Source: Chitinophaga pinensis
Lineage (GTDB): Bacteria; Bacteroidota; Bacteroidia; Chitinophagales; Chitinophagaceae
Length of the DNA stretch: 64,000 nucleotides
Direction: 5' to 3'
NCBI GenBank assembly: GCA_945876095.1
Contig: CAMCMP010000002.1
Coordinates: 62,001-126,000, forward strand
Shown: in pieces, positions 1-8,312 of the stretch
How the letters are laid out: each line of letters starts with the position of its first letter
Position numbering within the stretch: position 1 is the stretch's first letter
The notes under the pieces: generated by a model
Told to the model about the DNA's origin: nothing
The model's database searches: none
Seen by the model: the letters and a program-made list of their open reading frames with translations, nothing else
Translations under genes and position numbers: made by a program

Positions 1-2
1 GA

Positions 3-329
3 CAGCGAATTTGCATAGCTAGAGCCTTGGCATTAAATCCTTCTTTTTTAATATTTGATGAAAGCGTTAGCGCTTTAGATGTCAGTGTTCAAGCCCAGAT
101 TCTTAATTTACTGAACGAGCTAAGACTTGAATTTGGATTTACGGCCATTTTTATTTCCCATGATCTGTCGGTAGTTCGTTATATCAGCGACCGAATTATA
201 GTGATGGAGAAAGGCAAAATCATTGAAGAGGGAAGCGCTGAAGATATTTGGTTTTCTCCCCAAAATGAGTATACTAAAAAGTTGATTTCCTCAATACCTG
301 GCAATGGGCTAACTGATAGCAGGGTATAG
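3..329 (+). CDS. Oligo/dipeptide-type ABC transporter ATP-binding protein, C-terminal part (cut by window edge)
   Basis: The reading frame is open at the left edge (it begins QRICIARAL), so only about 108 C-terminal residues are present and the ORF-track TTG start at 27 is not the real start. What is seen: the end of the ABC signature region, Walker B FLIFDE, the D-loop [10 protein letters not shown], and the H-loop in [14 protein letters not shown]. The [15 protein letters not shown] wording is characteristic of OppD/OppF/DppF-type ATPases that energise uptake of peptides or nickel at the inner membrane. The permease partners would lie to the left, outside the window. Confidence is high for an ABC ATPase and moderate for the peptide subfamily. 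Confidence 0.9.
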   Translation, partial: QRICIARALALNPSFLIFDESVSALDVSVQAQILNLLNELRLEFGFTAIFISHDLSVVRYISDRIIVMEKGKIIEEGSAEDIWFSPQNEYTKKLISSIPGNGLTDSRV

Positions 330-519
330 AATAATATCTTCGATATTGAAAGGGTCTATTTATTAAATGGCACTAGATTTTATTAAATCTGGGTAAAAAT
401 GATTAACTTCGCGCTCTTTAAAATCATGCCGTAACATGATAAGTGCCTTAATAGGCTACATATCTCTGTAATTCTTGCAGTACAAGGTTTGATTATCACT
501 TAAAAAATTATTGATCAAT

Positions 520-1569
520 ATGAAATTAAGCCAATTTCGATTCGACCTTCCCCTAAATCTAATTGCTCAAAATCCCACAAAGAGAAGAGAAGATAGCCGA
601 ATGATGGTGGTTCATCGTAAGACAGGTGTGATCGAAGACCGAAATTTTCGTGACATTATCGAGTATTTCGATGACAAGGATGTGATGGTTGTAAATAACA
701 CCAAAGTGTTTCCAGCCAGAATGTATGGTCGTAAAGAGAAAACAGGTGCCAAAATAGAAGTGTTTTTGTTAAGGGAACTTAACAAACCCAACCGGTTGTG
801 GGATGTAATTGTTGATCCAGCTCGTAAAATTCGTGTGGGTAATAAATTATATTTTGGTGAGAATGATGAGCTAGTTGCCGAAGTAATTGATAATACGACT
901 AGTCGTGGTCGTACGATTCGTTTTTTGTGGGATGGGACAGAAGATGAGTTTAGGGTAATGCTTGATTTTATGGGAGAAACTCCATTGCCAAAATACATCA
1001 AGCGCAAGCCTGATGAAGAAGACAAGGAACGATATCAAACAGTATATGCAAAGCATGAAGGCGCTGTAGCAGCACCCACTGCAGGTTTGCACTACAGCAA
1101 GGAGTTAATTAAAAGACTTGAAATTAAAGGTATTCGATTTGCAGAAGTTACCCTTCATACCGGCTTAGGTACTTTTAGACCGATAGAGGTAGAGGATTTG
1201 AGTAAGCACAAAATGGATGCTGAATATTATGGTATTGATGAAACGGCTTGTCAGATAGTTAATAAGGCTAGGTCAGAAGGAAGAAGAATCTGTTCGGTAG
1301 GAACCACTACAATGCGAACAATGGAATCTTCTTTTACTGCACAAAAATTATTAAAGCCTTCTGAAGGTTGGACTAATATTTTTATTCATCCTCCTTATAA
1401 TTTCTCTATTGCAGATGCTTTGGTTACTAATTTTCATTTACCTAAAACCAGTTTATTGATAATGACTTGTGCTTTTGCCGGATATGAATTGATGATGGAA
1501 TCGTATAAAAAAGCAATCAAAGATAAATATCGCTTCTTCAGCTATGGAGATGCCATGTTGGTTATTTAG
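520..1569 (+). CDS. queA: S-adenosylmethionine:tRNA ribosyltransferase-isomerase QueA
   Basis: QueA transfers and isomerises the ribosyl group of S-adenosylmethionine onto 7-aminomethyl-7-deazaguanine in tRNA, making epoxyqueuosine, the penultimate step of queuosine synthesis. The N-terminus ([28 protein letters not shown]), the [11 protein letters not shown] stretch, the [15 protein letters not shown] block and the C-terminal [11 protein letters not shown] are hallmark QueA segments. The ORF track starts at a TTG at 511, but the ATG three codons later gives the usual MKLSQF start, so 520 is chosen; length is then 349 aa, normal for the family. It is monocistronic with a terminator just downstream. 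Part of queE, another queuosine-pathway gene, sits at the other end of the window. Confidence 0.97.
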   Translation: MKLSQFRFDLPLNLIAQNPTKRREDSRMMVVHRKTGVIEDRNFRDIIEYFDDKDVMVVNNTKVFPARMYGRKEKTGAKIEVFLLRELNKPNRLWDVIVDPARKIRVGNKLYFGENDELVAEVIDNTTSRGRTIRFLWDGTEDEFRVMLDFMGETPLPKYIKRKPDEEDKERYQTVYAKHEGAVAAPTAGLHYSKELIKRLEIKGIRFAEVTLHTGLGTFRPIEVEDLSKHKMDAEYYGIDETACQIVNKARSEGRRICSVGTTTMRTMESSFTAQKLLKPSEGWTNIFIHPPYNFSIADALVTNFHLPKTSLLIMTCAFAGYELMMESYKKAIKDKYRFFSYGDAMLVI

Positions 1570-1586
1570 AAGCTAATCTAATTTGT

Positions 1587-1617
1587 AAACTCTCCTAATT
1601 GGGGGAGTTTTTTTTTG
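1587..1617 (+). terminator. Rho-independent terminator of queA
   Basis: AAACTCTCC pairs with GGGAGTTT across a short loop and is followed by an uninterrupted T run. It lies 18 bases after the queA stop. Confidence 0.85.
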
Positions 1618-1730
1618 CTCATTATTTTTAAGTGAAGCCTTTCGAGGTTTTTTAAAATGTAAACTTTAAAAATAATCTTAGGTTTTTTGTTAAAATGAAA
1701 TTCAGTAACTTGGTTTTCAAACCAATTATT

Positions 1731-2195
1731 ATGACAAAGATTCAGCAATTGCTTTCTGCCTATGGAGAGAGTCATACCAATAGAACCAACAAAGCAATCC
1801 ATTGGATTTGTGTACCTACTATCTTTTTTTCGATTGTCGGATTTTTGTACGGGATAGAGATACCTTATCAAATTGCAGGTATTCAGCTAAACCTTGCCAT
1901 GGTAATTATGTTGGTTTTAGTTGTTTACTATTTTGTACTTAGCAAAACTCTTTGGATAGGGATGCTTTTTTTTGGAATTCTTTGTTTATGGTTTTGTTAT
2001 TACTTTCAGAACAATGGATGGATACCTCTTTTGAAGTTTTGCTTGATACTATTTGCTATCTCTTGGATCGCACAATTTTATGGCCATAAGATAGAAGGTA
2101 AAAAACCATCCTTTCTAAAAGATATACAGTTCTTACTTATCGGCCCGGCCTGGCTGATGAGTTTTATTTATAAAAAAATAGGTATACCCTTATAA
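1731..2195 (+). CDS. DUF962 / Mpo1-like membrane protein
   Basis: A protein of about 154 aa resembling the DUF962 family, whose yeast member Mpo1 (YGL010w) is an alpha-oxidation dioxygenase acting on 2-hydroxy fatty acids. Seen in the sequence: an N-terminal amphipathic part with ESHTNRTNKAIHWICVPT (conserved His residues of the family), three to four hydrophobic segments (about residues 25-45, 50-72, 74-90, 100-115), then QFYGHKIEGKKPSFLKD and a terminal GPAWLMSFIYKK. The ATG at 1731 is preferred over the track start at 1695 because family proteins begin right before the QQLLxxYGESH region. Its 3' end almost touches the convergent aspartate kinase gene. The bacterial role is not established; the family call is fairly secure. 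Confidence 0.82.
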   Translation: MTKIQQLLSAYGESHTNRTNKAIHWICVPTIFFSIVGFLYGIEIPYQIAGIQLNLAMVIMLVLVVYYFVLSKTLWIGMLFFGILCLWFCYYFQNNGWIPLLKFCLILFAISWIAQFYGHKIEGKKPSFLKDIQFLLIGPAWLMSFIYKKIGIPL

Positions 2196-2197
2196 AT

Positions 2198-3520
2198 TTA
2201 ATCAAGCCCAAATAAATCAATATTCAAAGATTGCAAAGTTTGAATTTTATGACTGCTATCAATCAATATTGAAATGTTGTGATGACTACCACCGTAACTA
2301 ACCATTCGAACTGGAATTTTCTTTATTGATTTAAATAGTTTTTCCATTATATCTTCTGTCTGCATTATTTCGTTACCTACAATCGAAACAATACTTTGGT
2401 TGGTATCTATTTCCACCGTTCCAAATGGCTCTAACTCTTTAATGATTTCTGATAAAAAAGTATCGTTATCAATAGTAAGTGATACAGCTACTTCTGAAGT
2501 AGTAATCATATCAATGGAGGTACGATATTTTTCAAATACTTCAAATATTTTTCTTAAAAATCCATAGGCAAGTAGCATTCTACTACTTTTTATTTTGATA
2601 GCCGTTATGCCATCTTTTGCTGCAACCGCTTTTATGCCGATGCTTCCTGCTTGATGAGTAATAAGGGTACCCTTTGCTTCTGGATGCATAGTGTTTAATA
2701 ATTTCACAGGCACATTGTACATCTGTGCAGGCCAAATGCTAGCAGGGTGTAAAATTTTTGCACCAAAATAAGCTAGTTCAGCAGCTTCGTCAAAACTCAA
2801 TTGCTCAATCGCTACGGTTCTTTTTACCACTCTAGGGTCATTGTTGTGCATGCCATCAATATCTGTCCAAATTTCGCATACACTTGCATTGATAGCGGCT
2901 GCTATTAATGAGGCACTGTAATCACTACCCCCTCTTTTTAAATTATCTACTTCACCCTTTGAGTTGCGACTGATATAGCCTTGGGTAATAAATATTTTTT
3001 TATCCTGATTGTTTTGTAATATCTGAGAAAGCTTTGTTTTGATTATGCTAACCTGAGGTTCGTCATAATTATCAATTGTCATAAAGTCAAGTGCAGGAAT
3101 CAGTAAGTGGTCTACCTCTTTTTCTGTTAGATAAATTGAGAATAATTTGGTGCTGAGTAATTCACCCTGTGCCAAGATATCTTTATTCAGTGCTTCGCTA
3201 AAAGAAATTTTTAGAATAATTTGTAAGAATTCAAAATGTTCTTGAATAATGGCAGCAGCTTTTTCAGTTCCAGAAGCGGTACTTAGTAAGTCACTACAAA
3301 ATTTTTTATAATGATTTTCAAGCGCTATGATTTGAGATTTTGCATTCTCTCTATCACCTTGTGATAAAGCGTTACTAATAGATACTAGCGCATTGGTAGT
3401 ACCACTCAACGCGGACAATACTACAATTTTGGACTCTTGGTCTTTTGTAATCAACATTGCAACTTCGTGCATCCTTTCCGGCTTCCCAACACTGGTACCG
3501 CCAAATTTCATAATTTTCAT
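2198..3520 (-). CDS. lysC: Aspartate kinase (monofunctional, with tandem ACT domains)
   Basis: Phosphorylates aspartate, the first step to lysine, diaminopimelate, threonine and methionine. The amino-acid kinase domain opens with KFGGTSVG (residues 5-12) and contains the GGSDYSASLIAAAI and TDIDGMHNNDPR segments; the last 140 or so residues form the paired ACT domains expected for allosteric feedback. Length 440 aa matches a lone kinase: there is no homoserine dehydrogenase fusion. It shares a convergent 3' end with the DUF962 gene (2-base gap). A near-perfect Bacteroidota promoter lies 59-89 bases upstream. Diaminopimelate from this pathway would feed the MurE encoded in this window. The lysC versus thrA-type symbol is not certain. 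Confidence 0.93.
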   Translation of the reverse strand: MKIMKFGGTSVGKPERMHEVAMLITKDQESKIVVLSALSGTTNALVSISNALSQGDRENAKSQIIALENHYKKFCSDLLSTASGTEKAAAIIQEHFEFLQIILKISFSEALNKDILAQGELLSTKLFSIYLTEKEVDHLLIPALDFMTIDNYDEPQVSIIKTKLSQILQNNQDKKIFITQGYISRNSKGEVDNLKRGGSDYSASLIAAAINASVCEIWTDIDGMHNNDPRVVKRTVAIEQLSFDEAAELAYFGAKILHPASIWPAQMYNVPVKLLNTMHPEAKGTLITHQAGSIGIKAVAAKDGITAIKIKSSRMLLAYGFLRKIFEVFEKYRTSIDMITTSEVAVSLTIDNDTFLSEIIKELEPFGTVEIDTNQSIVSIVGNEIMQTEDIMEKLFKSIKKIPVRMVSYGGSHHNISILIDSSHKIQTLQSLNIDLFGLD

Positions 3521-3578
3521 AATAACTAGTTCGTTTGTAGTGAAGCAAACTTTTAACGTGAAACAATCTTTCAGCGCG

Positions 3579-3609
3579 CAAAATTACCGCATAAAAATCC
3601 CCTTTCAAA
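3579..3609 (-). promoter_or_regulatory. Bacteroidota-type promoter of aspartate kinase
   Basis: On the minus strand TTTG is followed after exactly 19 bases by TAATTTTG, fitting the -33 TTTG / -7 TAnnTTTG consensus of Bacteroidota sigma-ABfr promoters. Confidence 0.75.
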
Positions 3610-3644
3610 AAAAAAGGGAATATGTTTACAACTAATGAATGGCA

Positions 3645-4727
3645 CTACTGTAATTCAATATTATATTTTTCGCCTAAAATTTTCAAATCTTCGACTACAG
3701 CAGCTAGTAATGGGATACCGTTACTGCTTCTTTCGGCTTCCATTTCTCTTTCTGGTTCACCTGGAATAATTACACTTGTTTCTCCAGGAACAGTTTGAGC
3801 CGATAGAAAACGCTGTATCCATTTATCCATGTGTACTTTAAACTCGGCTGCAGGTCTGAAAGCGTCAATACGCATTGCGCCAAAAAAATGTCCGATTCCT
3901 TCGCCTGGTAAATTTTCAGGCATAGGGACATAGGCTGGAAAGGGCGGTACCCAAGGGCCATAATTGGCACCACTTAAAATAGCTGAAAAAATGTCTACAA
4001 TAGATCCCAGCATATACCCTTTGTGGCTGCCATGCTCTTTGTCACCCCCTAAGGGTAATAACGCACCACCGTTTTTTAATTCGTTTGCATTTTTACTGAT
4101 GGCTCCCTCTTTAGTTTGCACCCATCCCTCTGGTGCATCTTCATTTTTGCGTTGAAGAATTTCTAATTTTCCATTTGCGGCAGTAGTAGTAGCAAAATCA
4201 GCTACAAATGCAGGTTCGGTTCCCGCAGGTATGGCTACTGCAATCGGATTAGTTCCAAGTAATCTTTCGACTGAAAATGTTGGAGCTACCAATGCAGAAG
4301 CATTGGTCATTGCTATGCCAATCATATCATTTTCAAGTGCCATCATAGCATGATAGCCTGCAATGCCAAAATGATTACTATTCTTCACACTTACCCAGCC
4401 AGTCCCCACGTTCTTAGCTTTGTTAATTGCAACTTGCATTGCTTCTGGGGCCACTACTAATCCCAATCCTTTGTCTCCGTCAATTACAGCAGTAGAGGGA
4501 GTTTCATGTACAATTTGAATGGAGGGGTTCGCATTGATTCTTCCTACTTCCCAAAGCCTCACATAGCCTGTTAATCTGGCAATACCATGGCTATCAACTC
4601 CTCTTAAATCAGCAGATAATAGAACTTTAGCTGCAGCAGATGCATTCACTTCGCTTGAACCTATTTGGAGAAAAATATTTTTTGCAAATAGAAAAAGTTG
4701 TTGATAGGTATATATTGTTTCCTTCAT
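3645..4727 (-). CDS. Ldh-family (malate/lactate/ureidoglycolate-type) NAD(P)-dependent dehydrogenase
   Basis: A 360-aa member of the Ldh_2 oxidoreductase family (malate, sulfolactate, ureidoglycolate dehydrogenases), which has a fold distinct from classical LDH. Supporting segments: SADLRGVDSHGIARL near residue 40-55 with the conserved Ser-His, VKNSNHFGIAGYHA with the catalytic-region His, LLGTNPIAVAIPA, and KGYMLGSIVDIFSAILSG. The 5' side is a 118-base intergenic stretch before AMP nucleosidase on the same strand, so co-transcription is possible but not obvious. Substrate cannot be read from the sequence; malate or another 2-hydroxyacid is the default inference. Confidence 0.88.
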   Translation of the reverse strand: MKETIYTYQQLFLFAKNIFLQIGSSEVNASAAAKVLLSADLRGVDSHGIARLTGYVRLWEVGRINANPSIQIVHETPSTAVIDGDKGLGLVVAPEAMQVAINKAKNVGTGWVSVKNSNHFGIAGYHAMMALENDMIGIAMTNASALVAPTFSVERLLGTNPIAVAIPAGTEPAFVADFATTTAANGKLEILQRKNEDAPEGWVQTKEGAISKNANELKNGGALLPLGGDKEHGSHKGYMLGSIVDIFSAILSGANYGPWVPPFPAYVPMPENLPGEGIGHFFGAMRIDAFRPAAEFKVHMDKWIQRFLSAQTVPGETSVIIPGEPEREMEAERSSNGIPLLAAVVEDLKILGEKYNIELQ

Positions 4728-4845
4728 GTAGTGATAGATGGATTTTTAGGTATTTAGCTTTGTGATAATTTCAGAATAAATTGTAAGAAAAAAATTACCA
4801 GCTAAAAATAGGATGAATTTTTATGAATAAAAATTAGATGAAAAA

Positions 4846-5616
4846 TTAAAATTGAAGATGCCTAACTGTTAATCCATTATTAATAAGTTGTTTTAAGGAA
4901 TCAATGCCTATTTTTAAATGTCGCTCTACAAATTCCGTGGTAACTTTCATATCACTTGCTTCAGTCTTGACTCCTTCAGGTACCATTGGACTATCACTTA
5001 CTAGTAAGAGAGCTCCAGTTGAAATTTTATTGAAAAACCCAACCGAAAATATAGTAGCTGTTTCCATATCAATTGCGTAAGCTCTTATGCGTTGAAGGTA
5101 TTCCTTAAATACTTCATCATGTTCCCAAACACGTCGATTAGTTGTATATACTGTGCCCGTCCAATAATCACAAGCATGGTCACGAATGGTGGTGGAAATT
5201 GCTTTTTGAAGCATGAAAGAGGGCAAAGCAGGCACTTCTGGAGGAAAATAGTCATTGCTAGTTCCCTCGCCTCTAATTGCAGCAATGGGTAAGATTAAAT
5301 CGCCAATGGTATTCCGTTTTTTTAACCCTCCGCATTTTCCCAAAAATAATATTGCTTTAGGCTTTATGGCAGAAAGTAAATCCATGATGGTTGCGGCGCC
5401 TGGACTTCCCATTCCAAAATTAATAATCGTAATATTATCAGCAGTGGCACATTGCATAGGCCTATCAGTGCCTATTACCGCTACATTATTTAGTTTTGCA
5501 AATAGCTGAACGTAATTAGAAAAATTGGTCAGTAAAATGTATTCTCCAAAATTCTCTAATTTTTCGCCGGTGTATCGTGGAAGCCAATTTTCAACGATGC
5601 TTTCCTTTGTTTTCAT
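4846..5616 (-). CDS. amn: AMP nucleosidase (short form)
   Basis: Hydrolyses AMP to adenine and ribose 5-phosphate, a purine-pool control step. This 256-aa protein corresponds to the nucleoside phosphorylase-like catalytic domain: FGMGSPGAATIMDLL, ILFLGKCGGLKKR and the AYAIDMETATIFSVGF motif with the ribose-binding Met-Glu pair, followed by a conserved LLLVSDSPMVPEGVKT. It lacks the extra N-terminal regulatory domain of the E. coli enzyme (484 aa), which is usual for the Bacteroidota form. It is an apparently single gene between the Ldh dehydrogenase and a divergent small gene. A uridine-phosphorylase-type activity is the main alternative. Confidence 0.88.
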   Translation of the reverse strand: MKTKESIVENWLPRYTGEKLENFGEYILLTNFSNYVQLFAKLNNVAVIGTDRPMQCATADNITIINFGMGSPGAATIMDLLSAIKPKAILFLGKCGGLKKRNTIGDLILPIAAIRGEGTSNDYFPPEVPALPSFMLQKAISTTIRDHACDYWTGTVYTTNRRVWEHDEVFKEYLQRIRAYAIDMETATIFSVGFFNKISTGALLLVSDSPMVPEGVKTEASDMKVTTEFVERHLKIGIDSLKQLINNGLTVRHLQF

Positions 5617-5752
5617 TTTTTATATTTTTTCAGAAGTTTATTTATCTTGAGGTTTAACTAATTCAATTATTTTCGTAACTCGATGGTTGATTTTAAAAAT
5701 CACAATCAACAAAAATTCATTGTTAAAAGTACAAAATCTTTTCTGCTAGCTT

Positions 5753-6193
5753 ATGATTAAGATTGAATACCCTTCTTACCAGCCCAAAATAAAAAATCAG
5801 CAAGGAAAGGAATACATATATGATGAAATTAGAAAGCAGTGGATAATACTCACTCCAGAGGAATGGGTGAGGCAAAATTTTTTGCAATATTTGATTCAGG
5901 TAAAAAAATACCCGGCTACTCTTATCGCTGTTGAAAAGGAAATAAAGTTGGGTGACCTTTCTAAGCGGTTTGATATAGTAGTGTATGATAAAAACACCCA
6001 ACCCTGGATAATTATTGAATGTAAGGAAATGGGAGTGGCATTGGATGAGCAGGTTTTAGAACAGGCCCTTCGTTATAATATTACTTTACAGGTTCCTTAT
6101 ATTGCCATTACCAATGGAACCTATTGTTTTGGCTTTATGGCAAAAGCTGGGGTATTAGAGGAGCTCAATAATTTGCCTGAATTCAATCTTTAA
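5753..6193 (+). CDS. Small protein with type I restriction HsdR-like N-terminal nuclease domain (HSDR_N_2)
   Basis: A 146-aa protein consisting almost only of a PD-(D/E)XK-like fold resembling the HSDR_N_2 domain. Visible core: acidic residues at E61/E63, RFDIVVYD with D74, then IIIECKEMG giving E89-x-K91, and a following helix with QALRYN. The opening IEYPSYQPKIK and the TPEEWVRQNFLQYL segment are typical of a Bacteroidota single-domain family. No methylase, specificity subunit or helicase is nearby, so it is not part of a visible restriction system. Its function is unknown; a DNA repair or nucleic-acid-processing role is only inference. Confidence 0.8.
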   Translation: MIKIEYPSYQPKIKNQQGKEYIYDEIRKQWIILTPEEWVRQNFLQYLIQVKKYPATLIAVEKEIKLGDLSKRFDIVVYDKNTQPWIIIECKEMGVALDEQVLEQALRYNITLQVPYIAITNGTYCFGFMAKAGVLEELNNLPEFNL

Positions 6194-6210
6194 CGCCTAA
6201 GCTAATCAGG

Positions 6211-6777
6211 TTAGATTACCATGATTTCTTTTTCTTTTGCTTCTAGGTGTTTCTCTACAAGTGCAATGAATCGGTTAGTATATTCTTGAATTTCGGCCTC
6301 TGCATTTTTTGCAGCATCCTCACTTATGACCGCATCTTTTTGTAATTTTTTTATTTGTTCAATTCCCTCTCTACGAATATTTCGTACTGAAACTTTTCCT
6401 TGCTCACCTTCTGCATTGCACTTTTTTACAAGTTCTTTTCTTCTTTCTTCGGTTAGTGGAGGAAGATATAAGCGAATAAAATTTCCGTCATTTTGTGGAT
6501 TGATTCCAATATTGCTGGCAATGATTGCCCTTTCAATTGGTTGAAGCATCTTTTTTTCCCAAGGTTGAACAGAAATTGTTCTTGCATCCAATACTGAAAT
6601 GTTGGCTATTTGAGCCAACGGAGTAGGTGCTCCATAGTAATCTGCAACAATACCATCCAGCATATTTGGATTAGCTTTGCCAGCCCTTATTTTTACAAGT
6701 TCGGTCTCCAGGTGATTGATCGCCTTTTTCATTAATGATTCAGTATCTAGTTTAATTAATTCCAATTCTTCTGACAT
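6211..6777 (-). CDS. frr: Ribosome recycling factor
   Basis: RRF splits post-termination ribosomes together with EF-G in the cytoplasm. At 188 aa it is full length. Diagnostic segments are KIRAGKANPNMLDGI, YYGAPTPLAQIANISVLDARTI, the QPWEKKML sequence, LPPLTEERRKELVKKC and the C-terminal helix ending in KHLEAKEKEIM. It usually follows pyrH in bacteria; here it faces the convergent HSDR_N_2 gene with an 18-base gap, and no pyrH is next to it. A TAGTTTTG -7 element lies 23-30 bases upstream. Confidence 0.97.
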   Translation of the reverse strand: MSEELELIKLDTESLMKKAINHLETELVKIRAGKANPNMLDGIVADYYGAPTPLAQIANISVLDARTISVQPWEKKMLQPIERAIIASNIGINPQNDGNFIRLYLPPLTEERRKELVKKCNAEGEQGKVSVRNIRREGIEQIKKLQKDAVISEDAAKNAEAEIQEYTNRFIALVEKHLEAKEKEIMVI

Positions 6778-6799
6778 AAAATAAAAATTAAGGTATCTG

Positions 6800-6807
6800 C
6801 AAAACTA
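6800..6807 (-). promoter_or_regulatory. Candidate -7 promoter element of frr
   Basis: The minus strand reads TAGTTTTG, matching TAnnTTTG. No convincing TTTG is seen 19-21 bases further upstream, so this is a half-supported promoter. Confidence 0.45.
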
Positions 6808-6997
6808 AAGAAAAGAATTTTAGAGAGGTAAATTATTGCTTTTTTATCTCTAAATTTTATTGTTCATGCTTTGAATTAGAACAGGTACCTAGTTTATTTC
6901 AACTATTTTGAGTGCAAGTAAAAGGGAGGAGTAGGTGGCCCGTGAACTTTTATTAGTAATTATTTTTTGGGTGGAGTGGAAAAGAAGCCTCCTTCTT

Positions 6998-7144
6998 TTA
7001 TATTAGTTTAAAGACATTCATGACAATGCTACGGCCGTTAAAATGCTTATTTGCAGAGTAGTTCCTATAATTTAAAGAAAAAAAATACATCGCTAAAATA
7101 GTCACTAAAAAGCTTAGTGCTATGTTAAAAAGAATCGCAATCAT
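6998..7144 (-). CDS. Candidate 48-aa single-pass membrane peptide (below ORF-track cutoff)
   Basis: An ATG-initiated frame on the minus strand encodes 48 residues starting MIAILFNIALSF. Residues 2-24 form one uninterrupted hydrophobic helix, followed by a short polar, net basic tail (NYRNYSANKHFNGR). Directly after the stop, minus strand AAAGAAG-GAGG-CTTCTTT forms a small hairpin (6981-6998) that could end the transcript. The gene fills part of an otherwise empty 637-base gap between frr and the transketolase gene. I recognise no family. The rest of the gap (6778-6979, 7145-7363) is AT-rich with nothing else supported. Chance occurrence cannot be excluded for a frame this short. Confidence 0.45.
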   Translation of the reverse strand: MIAILFNIALSFLVTILAMYFFSLNYRNYSANKHFNGRSIVMNVFKLI

Positions 7145-7363
7145 AAGTAAGTAAAAATCAAAAAGGTTCAAGAAATAAATTCGGTAAGCTTAGTTAAGAG
7201 CAGGTAAAACCTTAATCATATATGACTTAATTAAAATATATTTGATTTAAAAATCAACTGACAAAAATCTTACAATCATATTAAAATAAAATAAATACAA
7301 TTCTAGCCAATTGATTTTGAAGGCTTGCGTTTTAGGCAATAATTGAAAGAGTCATAATTTTAC

Positions 7364-7394
7364 TTTGCTTATGTAGGTATTTAAAGTAGGTTTG
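7364..7394 (+). promoter_or_regulatory. Bacteroidota-type promoter of transketolase N-subunit
   Basis: TTTG at 7364-7367, a 19-base spacer and TAGGTTTG at 7387-7394 match the -33/-7 consensus; the start codon is 21 bases further on. Confidence 0.75.
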
Positions 7395-7414
7395 CATCGT
7401 TTAAACAAATAAAG

Positions 7415-8251
7415 ATGAGTGATTTAAAAGGAATAGCAAGTCAAGTACGCAGAGATATCGTACGGATGGTACATGGAGTTCAGAGTGGCCATCCAGGAGG
7501 ATCTTTGGGATGTGCCGATTATTTAACTGCATTGTATTTTGATATAATGAAACATGATTCTAAGTTTGATATGAATGGTGTTGGAGAAGATCTTTTTTTT
7601 CTAAGTAATGGTCATATTTCACCACTTTTTTATAGTGTATTGGCAAGAAGCGGGTATTTTCCGGTTTCAGAACTTTCCACTTTCCGTAAGTTGAATAGTC
7701 GGCTACAAGGACATCCTACCACCCATGAGCATTTACCAGGTGTTAGGGTGGCGAGTGGTTCATTGGGCCAGGGAATGAGCGTAGCGTTAGGCGCAGCGAT
7801 GGCTAAGAAATTGAATAAGGATGCAGGAATTATTTATTCATTGCACGGTGATGGAGAATTGAATGAAGGACAAAATTGGGAAGCAATTTTATTTGCTGCA
7901 CATAAAAAAGTAGATAACCTAATTGCTGCAATAGATTGGAATGGTCAGCAAATTGATGGACCTACGAGTATGGTAATGGATTTAGGTGATCTTGCTTTAA
8001 AGTTTAAGGCTTTTGGTTGGACAGTACTAACTATTGAAAAAGGAAATGATATGGATGAAATTGTTGCGGGTCTTCATCAAGCTAAAACCTATGTTGGTAA
8101 AGGAAAGCCCATTGTTATTTTGATGAAAACTGAAATGGGTAAGGGAGTTGATTTTATGGAAGGTAGTCATGCATGGCATGGTATTGCGCCCAATGATGAA
8201 CAATTGAAAACTGCACTTGCTCAATTACCTGAAACATTGGGTGATTATTAG
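7415..8251 (+). CDS. Transketolase, N-terminal (TPP-binding) subunit
   Basis: A 278-aa split transketolase half carrying the thiamine pyrophosphate/metal site: SGHPGGSLGCAD near residue 25, GHISPLFYSVLA, ASGSLGQGMSVALG, and HGDGELNEGQNWEA followed by IAAIDWNGQQIDG, the GDG..NxN-type cofactor motif. Full transketolase is about 660 aa; the pyrimidine-binding and C-terminal domains are missing and would be supplied by a separate subunit. In many bacteria the two halves are adjacent, but here the next gene is an unrelated minus-strand permease, so the partner must be elsewhere. It has its own promoter and a terminator. Role: non-oxidative pentose phosphate pathway, cytoplasm. Confidence 0.92.
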   Translation: MSDLKGIASQVRRDIVRMVHGVQSGHPGGSLGCADYLTALYFDIMKHDSKFDMNGVGEDLFFLSNGHISPLFYSVLARSGYFPVSELSTFRKLNSRLQGHPTTHEHLPGVRVASGSLGQGMSVALGAAMAKKLNKDAGIIYSLHGDGELNEGQNWEAILFAAHKKVDNLIAAIDWNGQQIDGPTSMVMDLGDLALKFKAFGWTVLTIEKGNDMDEIVAGLHQAKTYVGKGKPIVILMKTEMGKGVDFMEGSHAWHGIAPNDEQLKTALAQLPETLGDY

Positions 8252-8271
8252 TAAATCTATTGGATTTAATT

Positions 8272-8302
8272 AAAGCGCTTTCTAATTAGAAAGCGCTTTT
8301 TA
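8272..8302. terminator. Bidirectional terminator between convergent genes
   Basis: AAAGCGCTTTC-TAATTA-GAAAGCGCTTT is a perfect stem with A/T runs on either side, so it can act for both the plus-strand transketolase gene and the minus-strand permease gene. Confidence 0.88.
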
Positions 8303-8312
8303 TTGAAGTATA

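Noticed and set aside
330-519. Possible regulatory element before queA (e.g. a preQ1-type riboswitch)
   Set aside because: Only a short AT-rich AGATTT/AAATCT hairpin is visible; I could not place a preQ1 aptamer core with confidence.
612-1025. 137-aa minus-strand ORF opposite queA
   Set aside because: Shadow of the clearly conserved queA frame; Ser/Leu-rich composition typical of antisense reading.
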